Source: an uncultured Clostridia bacterium
GTDB lineage: Bacteria; Bacillota_A; Clostridia; Oscillospirales; Oscillospiraceae
DNA length: 15,732 bases
Direction of reading: 5' to 3'
Assembly: GCA_947307505.1 (NCBI GenBank)
Contig: CAMZJG010000006.1
Span: 1-15,732, forward strand
Position 1 is the stretch's first letter. Each line of letters begins with the position of its first letter. Positions 6,749-14,513 of this stretch are shown piece by piece. The position numbers were made by a program, and so were the translations under genes. A model generated the notes under the pieces. That model did no database searches, was not told the DNA's origin, and saw only the letters and a list, made by a program, of their open reading frames with translations.

Positions 6749-7438
6749 ATGAAGAAGATTTTGGTTCTCGAAGATGAATCCAGCATCCGCAGCTTCCTGG
6801 TCATCAATCTCCGGCGCTCCGGTTATGAGCCCATCGAAGCGGAAACCGGCGAGGAAGCTTTCCGCCAGCTGCAGCTGCATCCGGATATCAATCTGGCTCT
6901 TCTGGATATCATGCTGCCCGATACGGATGGTTTCGAGGTCTGCCGAAAGATCCGGGCCTCCGGCAGCAAAATGGGCATCATCATGCTCACCGCCCGCTCC
7001 CAGGAGATGGACAAGGTCACCGGTCTCATGACCGGCGCGGACGACTACGTCACCAAACCTCTGGCCTCCATCGCCGAGCTGACCGCCCGGGTGGACGCCC
7101 TGTACCGCCGGGTCGGCGGCGGGGATAACGAGGATCCGACGGAGATCGTCCGGGGTGCCTTCCGCCTCAGCACCAGAAACAGGACGTTGGAAAAGAATGG
7201 GGTCCGGATCCGTCTGACCCAGGTGGAATACGCCATCGTCAAACTTTTCATGGATAATCCGGGAAAAGCGCTTTCCCGGGAAGAAATTCTCTCCTCCGTC
7301 TGGGGGAAGGATTACGACGGAGAGCTGAAGATCGTGGATGTGAACATCCGCCGTCTGCGGTTGAAGGTGGAGGATGATCCTCAGAATCCCACCTGCATCA
7401 CCACCGTCTGGGGATACGGCTACAAATGGGGGATCTGA
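6749..7438 (+). CDS. OmpR/PhoB-family response regulator
   Basis: Transcription factor of 229 residues, normal for the family. The receiver domain (1-120) has the acidic pair Glu8-Asp9, phosphoacceptor Asp53 in LLDIMLPD, Thr81 and Lys103 in the Lys-Pro turn, all the residues needed for phosphorylation. The C-terminal winged helix (about 130-229) shows the RLTQVEYAIVKLF, SREEILSSVWG, DVNIRRLRLKVED and VWGYGYKW blocks of the trans_reg_C family, which binds direct repeats of DNA. The ATG at 6749 is chosen because AAAGGA (6734-6739) lies nine bases upstream; the frame also opens earlier, inside the lipoprotein gene. The kinase gene overlaps its 3' end by 13 bases, which makes the two almost certain partners. 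The target genes are not evident. Confidence 0.95.
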   Translation: MKKILVLEDESSIRSFLVINLRRSGYEPIEAETGEEAFRQLQLHPDINLALLDIMLPDTDGFEVCRKIRASGSKMGIIMLTARSQEMDKVTGLMTGADDYVTKPLASIAELTARVDALYRRVGGGDNEDPTEIVRGAFRLSTRNRTLEKNGVRIRLTQVEYAIVKLFMDNPGKALSREEILSSVWGKDYDGELKIVDVNIRRLRLKVEDDPQNPTCITTVWGYGYKWGI

Positions 7439-8889
7439 AGGGGCGCGGCCGGAGCGGTCTGAATCTCCGGGGCATCCGGGCGAAATGGATGCTCAACAGC
7501 ATGCTTCTGGTGGTGCTGGCTTTGCTTTTGGGGCTTGCCGCCTATTCCTTTGCCATCAGCAACTACTACTACAGCGGCATCCGTTCCACATTGGAGTCCA
7601 AGGCCAAGACCTCCTCGGATTTCTTTGCCAATTACGTTACCCGTACCTATGCGGAATATTACCAGAGTGCCTATAAGTATACGGAGATCTTTGACGGCCG
7701 TGACCGGATGGAACTTCAATTCGTCAATTCCACCGGACGTATCCTGGTCTCCACTTCCGGGCTTTCCGCCGGCTCACACCCCAATACGCCGGATATCACA
7801 GAAGCCATCAGCACCTGCGCTCTGAGCACCTGGCAGGGCCGCAGCCCCGCAACGGGAGAGCGCATCCTGGCGGTCTCCAGCCCTCTGCTCTATGGCCAGG
7901 GCCAGGTGGTAGGCGTCATCCGATATGTCACCAGTCTGCGCCTGGTAGACCGGCAGGTATTTCTGAGCATCCTTGTGGGCTGCGGGATCGGCCTGGGCGT
8001 GATTCTGGTCGTGCTGATCAGCAATCTGTTCTTTATCCGTTCCATCCTTTCCCCGATCCAGAAGGTCACGGTGATGACCCGGCGCATCGCGGACGGAGGC
8101 TTCGGCGCCCAGATCGAAAACAAGTATGAGGATGAGATCGGGGACATGGTCGGCGCCATCAATGAGATGTCCATGCAGCTGAGCCAGTCGGAAAAAATGA
8201 AAGCGGAGTTCATTTCCTCCGTCTCTCATGAATTGCGCACCCCCCTCACTGCCATTGCCGGATGGGGCGAGACGCTGGAGTACGACGAGACCCTCAGCGA
8301 GGACAGCCGGAAAGGGCTGGACATCATCCTCAAGGAAGCCAGACGGCTGTCCAACATGGTGGAAGAGCTCCTGGTTTTCACCCGCATCGAAGACGGCCGG
8401 TTCACGGTGAACATTGAAATGCTGGATGTGGGCGCCGAGCTGGAGGAAGCGATTTTCACCTACCGGGAGCTGCTGAAGCAGGAAGGGATCCAGCTCTTTT
8501 ATGATCCCCCCGAGGATCCGCTCCCCTTGATCCCCGGCGATCCGGAACGGCTGAAACAGGTGATCCTGAACATCCTGGATAACGCCGCCAAGCATGGAGG
8601 CAGCGGCAAGCGTATCACGGTCACCAGCGACCTGGTGGAGAACGCGCCTGAAACGGGATGCGACTGCGTCCGCATCCGGATACGGGATTATGGTCCCGGT
8701 ATCCCGCCGGACGAGCTGCCCCGGGTGAAGCTGAAGTTTTATAAGGGCAGCAGCAAGGCCAGAGGCAGCGGCATCGGCCTGGCCGTCTGCGACGAGATCA
8801 TCCGTCGGCATAACGGAGTCTTGGACATTGCCAATGCCGACGAGGGCACCGGGACCGTGGTCACGATCCTCCTGCCCACCACCGAATAA
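7426..8889 (+). CDS. Membrane sensor histidine kinase (PhoR/WalK-like architecture)
   Basis: Protein of 487 residues. TM1 (about 22-44) and TM2 (about 177-204) flank an extracellular sensor of about 130 residues, whose size and layout suggest a single Cache/PAS-like fold. A HAMP linker follows (about 205-257), then the HisKA domain with His268 in the H-box SHELRTPL. The ATPase domain has the N-box Asn386, the G1 box DYGPGIP from Asp421 and the G2 box GSGIGLA at 447-453, so it should be active. The ATG overlaps the regulator gene by 13 bases and has only a weak ribosome site, consistent with translational coupling; an internal Met22 at the start of TM1 is a less likely start. The upstream lipoprotein may supply or modulate the signal. 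The stimulus cannot be read from sequence. Confidence 0.94.
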   Translation: MGDLKGRGRSGLNLRGIRAKWMLNSMLLVVLALLLGLAAYSFAISNYYYSGIRSTLESKAKTSSDFFANYVTRTYAEYYQSAYKYTEIFDGRDRMELQFVNSTGRILVSTSGLSAGSHPNTPDITEAISTCALSTWQGRSPATGERILAVSSPLLYGQGQVVGVIRYVTSLRLVDRQVFLSILVGCGIGLGVILVVLISNLFFIRSILSPIQKVTVMTRRIADGGFGAQIENKYEDEIGDMVGAINEMSMQLSQSEKMKAEFISSVSHELRTPLTAIAGWGETLEYDETLSEDSRKGLDIILKEARRLSNMVEELLVFTRIEDGRFTVNIEMLDVGAELEEAIFTYRELLKQEGIQLFYDPPEDPLPLIPGDPERLKQVILNILDNAAKHGGSGKRITVTSDLVENAPETGCDCVRIRIRDYGPGIPPDELPRVKLKFYKGSSKARGSGIGLAVCDEIIRRHNGVLDIANADEGTGTVVTILLPTTE

Positions 8890-8916
8890 CGATAACACAT
8901 AGAAGGGATCTCACCC

Positions 8917-9870
8917 ATGTCCGATCAACAGAAACAGGGAAACGATTTCCGCACGACCATCGGCGGCCAGGCTTTGATGGAAGGCATCCTCATGCGGGGG
9001 CCGAAGAAAGAGGCCATCGTATGCCGCGGGCAGGACGGGCTCATCCGCAAGGTGGAGGAGCTGCGGCTCATCAAGGATCGGTACCCTGTACTCGGTCTGC
9101 CGCTCATCCGCGGCGTTGTGACCTTTTTCGATTCCCTGGTCCACGGAGTCAAGGCCCTGATGTTTTCTGCCGAACAGCTGCCGGAGGAGGAACAGGCCGC
9201 ACAGGAAGACAAGCTGGATAAATGGATCAACTCGCATTTTCAGGGAGAAACGGCGAAAAAACTCATCATCGGTGTTTCCGTTGCATTGGGCGTCATCATG
9301 GCCATCGCCCTGTTCATGCTTCTCCCCTATCTGCTCACCGCCTTTCTGACGGGACCGATCCGGTCCAGCTTTGTAAAAAACCTCATTGACGGCGCGCTGC
9401 GCATTGTGATCTTTCTCCTCTACCTCTGGCTGGTGACCCGGGTTCCGGATATCCACCGCGTCTTCGAGTACCACGGAGCCGAGCACAAATCCATCCATTG
9501 CTACGAAAAGGGATTGGAACTCACGGTGGAAAACGTGCGTCCCCAGCCCAGAGCCCATCCCCGCTGCGGCACCAGTTTTCTCTTCGTGGTCATGATCATC
9601 AGCATACTGGTATTCAGCGTGGTAAGCTGGAAAAACAAGCTGGTCGCCCTGGTCCTGCGGCTTCTGCTCCTGCCGGTCGTGGTGGCTTTCAGCTATGAAC
9701 TGAACCGATGGGTGGGACGGCACGACAACTGGCTTTCCTCCATCCTCTCGGCTCCCGGGAAGGCTCTGCAGCGCCTGACGGTGTACGAACCGGACGACGG
9801 AATGATCGAGTGCGCCATCGAAGCGCTGAAGCTGGTCATTCCGGAGGAAAAGGGATCGGATCGGTGGTGA
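8917..9870 (+). CDS. yqhQ: DUF1385 membrane protein (YqhQ type)
   Basis: Protein of 317 residues matching the usual length of DUF1385 proteins such as Bacillus subtilis YqhQ. The signature blocks are GGQALMEGILMRGP (16-29) and EYHGAEHK (184-191). The latter combines His, Glu and His residues that could bind a metal (inference). Hydrophobic segments lie at about 116-140, 155-175, 220-240 and 246-263, so it is a multi-spanning membrane protein. The biochemical function is unknown as far as I know. GAAGGGA at 8902-8908 lies eight bases before the ATG. It starts 27 bases past the kinase gene and ends seven bases before prmC. DUF1385-prmC adjacency is common in Clostridia, but prfA and rpmE, often nearby, are absent here. 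Confidence 0.93.
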   Translation: MSDQQKQGNDFRTTIGGQALMEGILMRGPKKEAIVCRGQDGLIRKVEELRLIKDRYPVLGLPLIRGVVTFFDSLVHGVKALMFSAEQLPEEEQAAQEDKLDKWINSHFQGETAKKLIIGVSVALGVIMAIALFMLLPYLLTAFLTGPIRSSFVKNLIDGALRIVIFLLYLWLVTRVPDIHRVFEYHGAEHKSIHCYEKGLELTVENVRPQPRAHPRCGTSFLFVVMIISILVFSVVSWKNKLVALVLRLLLLPVVVAFSYELNRWVGRHDNWLSSILSAPGKALQRLTVYEPDDGMIECAIEALKLVIPEEKGSDRW

Positions 9871-9877
9871 TGCACCC

Positions 9878-10753
9878 ATGATCCGGGACTATAACGAGGT
9901 TTATCTGGATGCCCGGCGCAGGCTGAAGGCTGCGGGCATCGAAGCAGCCGGTCTGGAGGCCAGGCTGCTGCTGGCCTTCGCTGCGGACAAGAGTCCGGAG
10001 GAATTCCTGCGGGATATCCGTATGTATCCCGACGAGGCCTTCACCCTGCGGGCGGAAGAACTGGTGCGGCGGCGGCTTGCCGGAGAACCGGCGGCTTATC
10101 TCACCGGTTCCTGGTCTTTCTACGGCCTTGATCTGGAGATCAACCCCAATGTGCTCATTCCCCGGGCCGACTCTGAGCTTGCGGTGGACGCCGCCTTATC
10201 GTGTCTTGCGGACGCGGCCGAGCCCCGGGTGCTGGACCTTTGCACCGGCTCCGGCTGTATCGGGATCGCCATTGCCGCCCGGATCCCGGCCTGCCGGGTG
10301 ATCCTGGCGGATCTGGACCGCAGAGCGCTGCTCCTGGCCAAGCGCAACGCGATGCTGAACCATGTGAGCGGCCGGGTCCTGTGCGCCGAAGCGGATGTGC
10401 ATGAGGGGCCTTCTCCCCGTCTGGGAGAATTCACCCTGATCGTATGCAATCCGCCCTATATCCCCACCGGGGAGCTGGAAACCCTCGATCCCTCCGTCCG
10501 GGATTATGAGCCCCGGCTGGCCCTGGACGGGGGCGAGGACGGGCTTGATTTTTACCGCAGTATTTTCGCGCGGTGGATGAGGATCATCCGTCCGGGCGGC
10601 TGGCTCGTTTTGGAATGCGGAGAGGGACAGAGCATGACTCTCCGCCGCCTGGCAGAGGAGTGCGGCATCATCCCGACGGATACGCTGGTGGACGGTCACG
10701 GCACCGAACGCACCCTTGTCTTCCGCAAACCGGGACCGCACGATATAGATTGA
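9878..10753 (+). CDS. prmC: Peptide chain release factor N5-glutamine methyltransferase
   Basis: S-adenosylmethionine-dependent enzyme that methylates the Gln of the GGQ motif of release factors RF1 and RF2, raising termination efficiency. Protein of 291 residues. The N-terminal helical substrate-binding domain (about 1-85) contains the family block GEPAAYLTGSWSFYG. The Rossmann methyltransferase domain has the SAM-binding motif I LDLCTGSGCIG (119-129) and the catalytic NPPY at 191-194, which holds the target glutamine. The start ATG is seven bases after the preceding stop and lacks a clear ribosome site, suggesting coupling to the DUF1385 gene. No release factor gene is present in the window. 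Confidence 0.95.
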   Translation: MIRDYNEVYLDARRRLKAAGIEAAGLEARLLLAFAADKSPEEFLRDIRMYPDEAFTLRAEELVRRRLAGEPAAYLTGSWSFYGLDLEINPNVLIPRADSELAVDAALSCLADAAEPRVLDLCTGSGCIGIAIAARIPACRVILADLDRRALLLAKRNAMLNHVSGRVLCAEADVHEGPSPRLGEFTLIVCNPPYIPTGELETLDPSVRDYEPRLALDGGEDGLDFYRSIFARWMRIIRPGGWLVLECGEGQSMTLRRLAEECGIIPTDTLVDGHGTERTLVFRKPGPHDID

Positions 10754-10788
10754 ATATTTGAAGATCATCATAAAGGAGAGAATGAACC

Positions 10789-11892
10789 ATGGCCGACAAG
10801 AAAAAGCGCGGCGTTGAGCCGGCAGTTCCCGCAGCGGATAAGCAGAAAGCTCTGGAGACCACCATGGCCCAGATCGAACGGCAGTTCGGCGCGGGCTCCA
10901 TCATGCGGCTGGGCTCCGCGGCAAATACAGGGATCGAGGCCATCTCCACCGGTTCTCTGGCTCTGGATCTTGCGCTGGGGATCGGCGGCGTTCCAAAAGG
11001 GCGGATCGTGGAGATCTACGGCCCGGAATCCTCCGGCAAAACCACTCTGGCACTGCATATCGTAGCCTCTGCGCAGAAGGCGGGGGGCGAGGCGGCCTTC
11101 ATAGACGCCGAGCATGCGCTGGATCCCACCTATGCCCAGGCTCTGGGCGTGGATATCGATAATCTGCTCATCTCTCAGCCGGATACCGGCGAACAGGCGC
11201 TGGAGATCTGCGACGCCCTGGTCCGCTCCGGCGCCATCGACGTGGTGGTGATCGACTCCGTGGCCGCTCTCGTCCCGCGTTCCGAGATCGAGGCGGAAAT
11301 GGGAGACAGCGTCGTGGGTCTCCAGGCCCGTCTCATGTCCCAAGCTCTGCGGAAACTCACCGGATCCATCTCCAAGACCAACTGCGTGGTGATCTTCATC
11401 AACCAGCTGCGGGAGAAGATCGGTGTGATGTATGGCAACCCGGAAACCACCACCGGCGGCCGGGCCCTGAAATTCTATGCCAGCGTCCGTCTGGATGTCC
11501 GGCGTACAGAGACCCTCAGCGTAGGCGGCCAGAAGATCGGCAGCCACACCCGGGTAAAGGTGACGAAAAACAAAGTCGCTCCCCCCTTCCGGGAGGCGGA
11601 GTTCGATATCATTTACGGCGAAGGCATCTCCCGCTCCAGCGAACTCACGGATATCGCCCTGCAGCTGGGAATCATCGAAAAAAGCGGCAGCTGGTTCACC
11701 TTCCGGGATCAGCGGCTTCAGGGCAAGGACAGCGTGAAGAGTTATCTGAAAGAGAATCCGGATATCGCGGATGAGCTGGAGGCGCAGGTAAAGGAAGCCA
11801 TGGTCAAGCGCCAGCAGCCTGCCCCGAAGCCCGCCGCAGCCACCCCCGCCAGCCGTGCCGTGAGCGTGGATGCGGAGGATTTTGAAGACTGA
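10789..11892 (+). CDS. recA: Recombinase A
   Basis: DNA-dependent ATPase that forms filaments on single-stranded DNA, drives homologous strand exchange and triggers LexA self-cleavage. Protein of 367 residues, full length. Walker A GPESSGKT lies at 78-85 (Lys84, Thr85), followed by IDAEHALDP and the Walker B-like [12 protein letters not shown]. The loop-2 region GNPETTTGG and the INQLREKIG and KVAPPF blocks are intact. The C-terminus is basic then acidic and ends DAEDFED, as in other RecA proteins. No intein is present. AAAGGAG at 10772-10778 lies ten bases before the ATG. The 35-base gap after prmC contains no clear promoter and no CGAAC-N4-GTTCG-type SOS box. recX follows two bases after the stop. 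Confidence 0.98.
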   Translation: MADKKKRGVEPAVPAADKQKALETTMAQIERQFGAGSIMRLGSAANTGIEAISTGSLALDLALGIGGVPKGRIVEIYGPESSGKTTLALHIVASAQKAGGEAAFIDAEHALDPTYAQALGVDIDNLLISQPDTGEQALEICDALVRSGAIDVVVIDSVAALVPRSEIEAEMGDSVVGLQARLMSQALRKLTGSISKTNCVVIFINQLREKIGVMYGNPETTTGGRALKFYASVRLDVRRTETLSVGGQKIGSHTRVKVTKNKVAPPFREAEFDIIYGEGISRSSELTDIALQLGIIEKSGSWFTFRDQRLQGKDSVKSYLKENPDIADELEAQVKEAMVKRQQPAPKPAAATPASRAVSVDAEDFED

Positions 11893-11894
11893 CC

Positions 11895-12509
11895 GTGCGT
11901 CTCATCCACATGAAGCCTCTGGATGAAGGCAAACGCTTTCTCCTGGAGCTGGAGGACGGCATGGAACTGCGCTGCGGCCCGCGGGAAGTCATGGATCTGA
12001 ACCTTTACCCGGGCATGGAACTGGATCCGGAGGCTCTGGAAGAGCTTCGGGATGCCTGCGAAGCGTATTCCGTACGCATAAAGGCCGCCGAACAGCTGAG
12101 CCGCCGGGCCATGTCCGCCGGGGAACTGGAACGCAAACTGCGGGAAAAAGGCGCTTCACCGGAACACGCGGAGGCGGCAGTCCGTCGGATGACCGACCTG
12201 GGCGTAATAGACGAGGCGGTTTACGCGGAGATGATCGTTCGCCGCTGCGGGACAAAAGGCTACGGACGGCGACGGGCGGAACAGGAGCTGATGCGGCACC
12301 AGGTCCCCCGGGAGTACTGGTCGGATGCCCTGGAATCTCTCCCCGCTGCGGAGGATAAACTGGATGCACTGATCGCCGCGCGTCTGAAAGGGACCGTACC
12401 GGATGCCGCGCAGCGGAAGAAGCTGGCCGCCTATCTCCAAAGGCGCGGATACGGCTGGGAGGAGATCAGCTCCGCTTTGCGCCGTTGGGAGGCCGAGCCG
12501 GAGGATTGA
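11895..12509 (+). CDS. recX: RecX regulatory protein
   Basis: Small all-helical modulator that binds RecA filaments and limits their activity. Protein of 204 residues with the three-helix tandem repeats typical of RecX. The first repeat includes RRAMSAGELERKLREKG (about 69-85) and LGVIDEAVYAEMIV (about 101-114). The second includes GYGRRRAEQELMRHQVP. The last includes AAYLQRRGYGWEEISSAL near the C-terminus. An N-terminal stretch of about 60 residues is beta-like, also seen in Firmicute RecX. The start is GTG two bases after the recA stop, with GGAGG 15 bases upstream, so translation is probably coupled to recA. An ATG at 11910 would shorten it by five residues but has no ribosome site. Confidence 0.92.
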   Translation: MRLIHMKPLDEGKRFLLELEDGMELRCGPREVMDLNLYPGMELDPEALEELRDACEAYSVRIKAAEQLSRRAMSAGELERKLREKGASPEHAEAAVRRMTDLGVIDEAVYAEMIVRRCGTKGYGRRRAEQELMRHQVPREYWSDALESLPAAEDKLDALIAARLKGTVPDAAQRKKLAAYLQRRGYGWEEISSALRRWEAEPED

Positions 12510-12551
12510 TCCGGTATTCTGATCATCTCAGATGTGAAAGGAATGGAAACC

Positions 12552-13874
12552 ATGAGCAAGACCGTGGGGCTGATCTCTCTGGGCTGCGCGAAAAACCTGA
12601 TCAACAGCGAACAGATGCTCTGTCTCCTGAATGAGGCAGGCTATACGATCACCGATGATCCCGCCGAGGCGGATGCACTGATCATCAACACCTGCGCGTT
12701 CATCGACAGCGCCAAGTCCGAGGCCATCGACAATATACTGGAATGCGCCGAGCTGAAGAAGACCGGAAAGCTGAAAACCCTTCTGGTGGCCGGCTGCCTT
12801 CCCCAGCGGTACAAGGAAGAACTGCTTGAGGAGCTCCCCGAGGTGGACGGCATTCTGGGCACCGGCTCCTTCGACGAGGTTGTAACTGCGCTGGAGCAGG
12901 CGGACAAGGGAGAAACCCCGCTACTTCTGGGCGATCTGAACGCGCCGGTGAGCGAAGCGGGCCGGATCGTCAGCACCGGTCCGGGCTGGGCCTATCTCAA
13001 GATCGCCGAGGGCTGCGACAATCGCTGCGCTTTCTGCGTCATCCCTTCCATCCGGGGCAAATACCGTTCCCGTCCCATGGAACGCATCCTGGAGGAAGCA
13101 AAGGGTCTGGCTGCAGGGGGCGTGAAGGAACTTCTGGTAGTGGCACAGGACATCACCCGTTACGGACTGGATCTTTACGGCAAGCCCCGCCTGGCTGAGC
13201 TGGTGCGGGAGCTCTGCCGGATCGAAGGGATCCATTGGATCCGCCTCCACTACCTGTATCCCGATCTGATCGACGACGAGCTCATCCGCACCGTGGCAGA
13301 GGAAGAAAAGGTAGTCAAGTACCTGGATATCCCCATTCAGCACATCAACGATAGTATCCTGAAGCGGATGCACCGTCGGGGCAGCGGAGCGGAGCTGGAA
13401 GCTCTCCTCTCCCGTCTGCGGGAGAATATTCCCGGTCTGGTGATCCGTACCAGTCTGATCACCGGCCTGCCGGGAGAAGGGGTGGAGGAATTCGGCCAGC
13501 TGTGTGATTTCCTCCGAAGGGCCAAGCTGGAGCGAGCCGGAGTTTTCCCCTATTCCCCCGAGGAGGGCACCCCTGCATGTTCCATGGAGCGGCCCGATAC
13601 GGAAACGGCGGAACGGCGCTGCGATCTCATCACGGAGCTCCAGTCCCGGATCATGGACGAATTCAACGAGAGCCGCATCGGCACTGTACAGGAAGTGCTG
13701 GCGGAAGGCTTCGACGTGGTAGCGGAGTGCTGGTACGGCCGCAGCTATGCGGACAGCCCCGATGTGGACGGCAAGGTCTTTTTCACAGGGAAAGACGTGC
13801 AGCCGGGCACCTTCGTCCGAGTCCGCATCACCGAAGTGCTGGACGGAGACCTGGTGGGAGAGCTGGCGGACTGA
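12552..13874 (+). CDS. rimO: Ribosomal protein S12 methylthiotransferase
   Basis: Radical SAM enzyme that adds a methylthio group to the conserved Asp of ribosomal protein S12. Protein of 440 residues. The N-terminal UPF0004 domain has Cys12, Cys48 and Cys82, which hold the auxiliary [4Fe-4S] cluster. The radical SAM motif CxxxCxxC is Cys155, Cys159, Cys162. The family blocks RGKYRSRP, DITRYG, YLYPD and IPIQH follow, and a C-terminal TRAM domain (about 375-440) binds RNA or protein. I chose the ATG at 12552 because AAAGGA (12537-12542) is nine bases upstream; GTG at 12534 and ATG at 12543 are in frame but badly placed. The ISLGCAKN start block and YLYPD favour RimO over the tRNA enzyme MiaB. 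Confidence 0.95.
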   Translation: MSKTVGLISLGCAKNLINSEQMLCLLNEAGYTITDDPAEADALIINTCAFIDSAKSEAIDNILECAELKKTGKLKTLLVAGCLPQRYKEELLEELPEVDGILGTGSFDEVVTALEQADKGETPLLLGDLNAPVSEAGRIVSTGPGWAYLKIAEGCDNRCAFCVIPSIRGKYRSRPMERILEEAKGLAAGGVKELLVVAQDITRYGLDLYGKPRLAELVRELCRIEGIHWIRLHYLYPDLIDDELIRTVAEEEKVVKYLDIPIQHINDSILKRMHRRGSGAELEALLSRLRENIPGLVIRTSLITGLPGEGVEEFGQLCDFLRRAKLERAGVFPYSPEEGTPACSMERPDTETAERRCDLITELQSRIMDEFNESRIGTVQEVLAEGFDVVAECWYGRSYADSPDVDGKVFFTGKDVQPGTFVRVRITEVLDGDLVGELAD

Positions 13875-13910
13875 TCCCGCCGCTTCTGACAGAAAGAAGG
13901 ATTCTTATCG

Positions 13911-14453
13911 ATGACGACGGCAAATAAGATCACCATGCTGCGGGTCGCACTGATACCCGTATTTGTGGTTCTGATGCTTCTGCGGTTCCCAGGTTCCAAT
14001 CTCATTGCTCTGGGGATCTTTATTCTGGCCAGCATTTCCGACAGCGTAGACGGCTACATCGCCAGGAAGTACAGCCAGGTCACCACATTCGGCAAGTTCA
14101 TGGATCCTCTGGCAGATAAGCTTTTGGTCACCTCCGCGATCCTGATTTTTGTGGAATGGGGACAGATCCCCTCCTGGGCCGCTTTTCTCATCATCGCCCG
14201 GGAATTCGCCGTCACCGCGCTTCGGCTTGTGGCGGTGGACAGCGGGATCGTCATTGCCGCCGGGATTTCCGGCAAGATCAAAACAGCCGTGACGATGGTT
14301 TGTCTCTGTGTGATGATGACCTCCCTTCACTCCCTGGAGCTGTTCCCCGGCTTTTCCATAGACAGTCTGTGCGTGGTGCTGATGGTGATCACCACCCTCT
14401 GGTCCGGTTTCCGGTATTTCCAGAATCACGCAGGTCTGCTGAAACTGAAATAA
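13911..14453 (+). CDS. pgsA: CDP-diacylglycerol-glycerol-3-phosphate 3-phosphatidyltransferase
   Basis: Integral membrane enzyme making phosphatidylglycerophosphate from CDP-diacylglycerol and glycerol 3-phosphate, the committed step to phosphatidylglycerol and cardiolipin. Protein of 180 residues. The CDP-alcohol phosphotransferase motif is complete: Asp44, Asp47-Gly48, Ala51-Arg52, Gly61, Asp65 and Asp69. An N-terminal amphipathic NKITMLRVALIPVF segment and about six hydrophobic helices follow, as usual for PgsA. AAAGAAGG ends ten bases before the ATG. rimO-pgsA order is frequent in Firmicutes. It is the last gene of the plus-strand run, before the hairpin at 14475-14510. Confidence 0.95.
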   Translation: MTTANKITMLRVALIPVFVVLMLLRFPGSNLIALGIFILASISDSVDGYIARKYSQVTTFGKFMDPLADKLLVTSAILIFVEWGQIPSWAAFLIIAREFAVTALRLVAVDSGIVIAAGISGKIKTAVTMVCLCVMMTSLHSLELFPGFSIDSLCVVLMVITTLWSGFRYFQNHAGLLKLK

Positions 14454-14474
14454 TGACCGCGAAAAAGCGCATAA

Positions 14475-14510
14475 AATCACCCGGACATATCAAACTATGT
14501 CCGGGTGGTT
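14475..14510. terminator. Strong, possibly bidirectional terminator hairpin
   Basis: A perfect 12-bp stem (14478-14489 with 14496-14507, loop TCAAAC) extends to 15 pairs with one wobble. It begins about 22 bases past the pgsA stop. On the plus strand the tail is only GTTATTATG, a weak T tract. On the minus strand the tail is ATTTTATGCGCTTTTT, much richer in T. It may end pgsA transcripts and also leftward transcripts from the aminotransferase gene. Confidence 0.7.
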
Positions 14511-14513
14511 ATT

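Noticed and set aside
7774..8898. 374-codon minus-strand frame opposite the histidine kinase
   Set aside because: Long antisense frames are expected in GC-rich genes. The kinase motifs on the plus strand are complete.
8911..9879. 322-codon minus-strand frame opposite the DUF1385 gene
   Set aside because: Exact antisense shadow. The His/Gln/Asp-rich product has no domain and the plus frame matches a known family.
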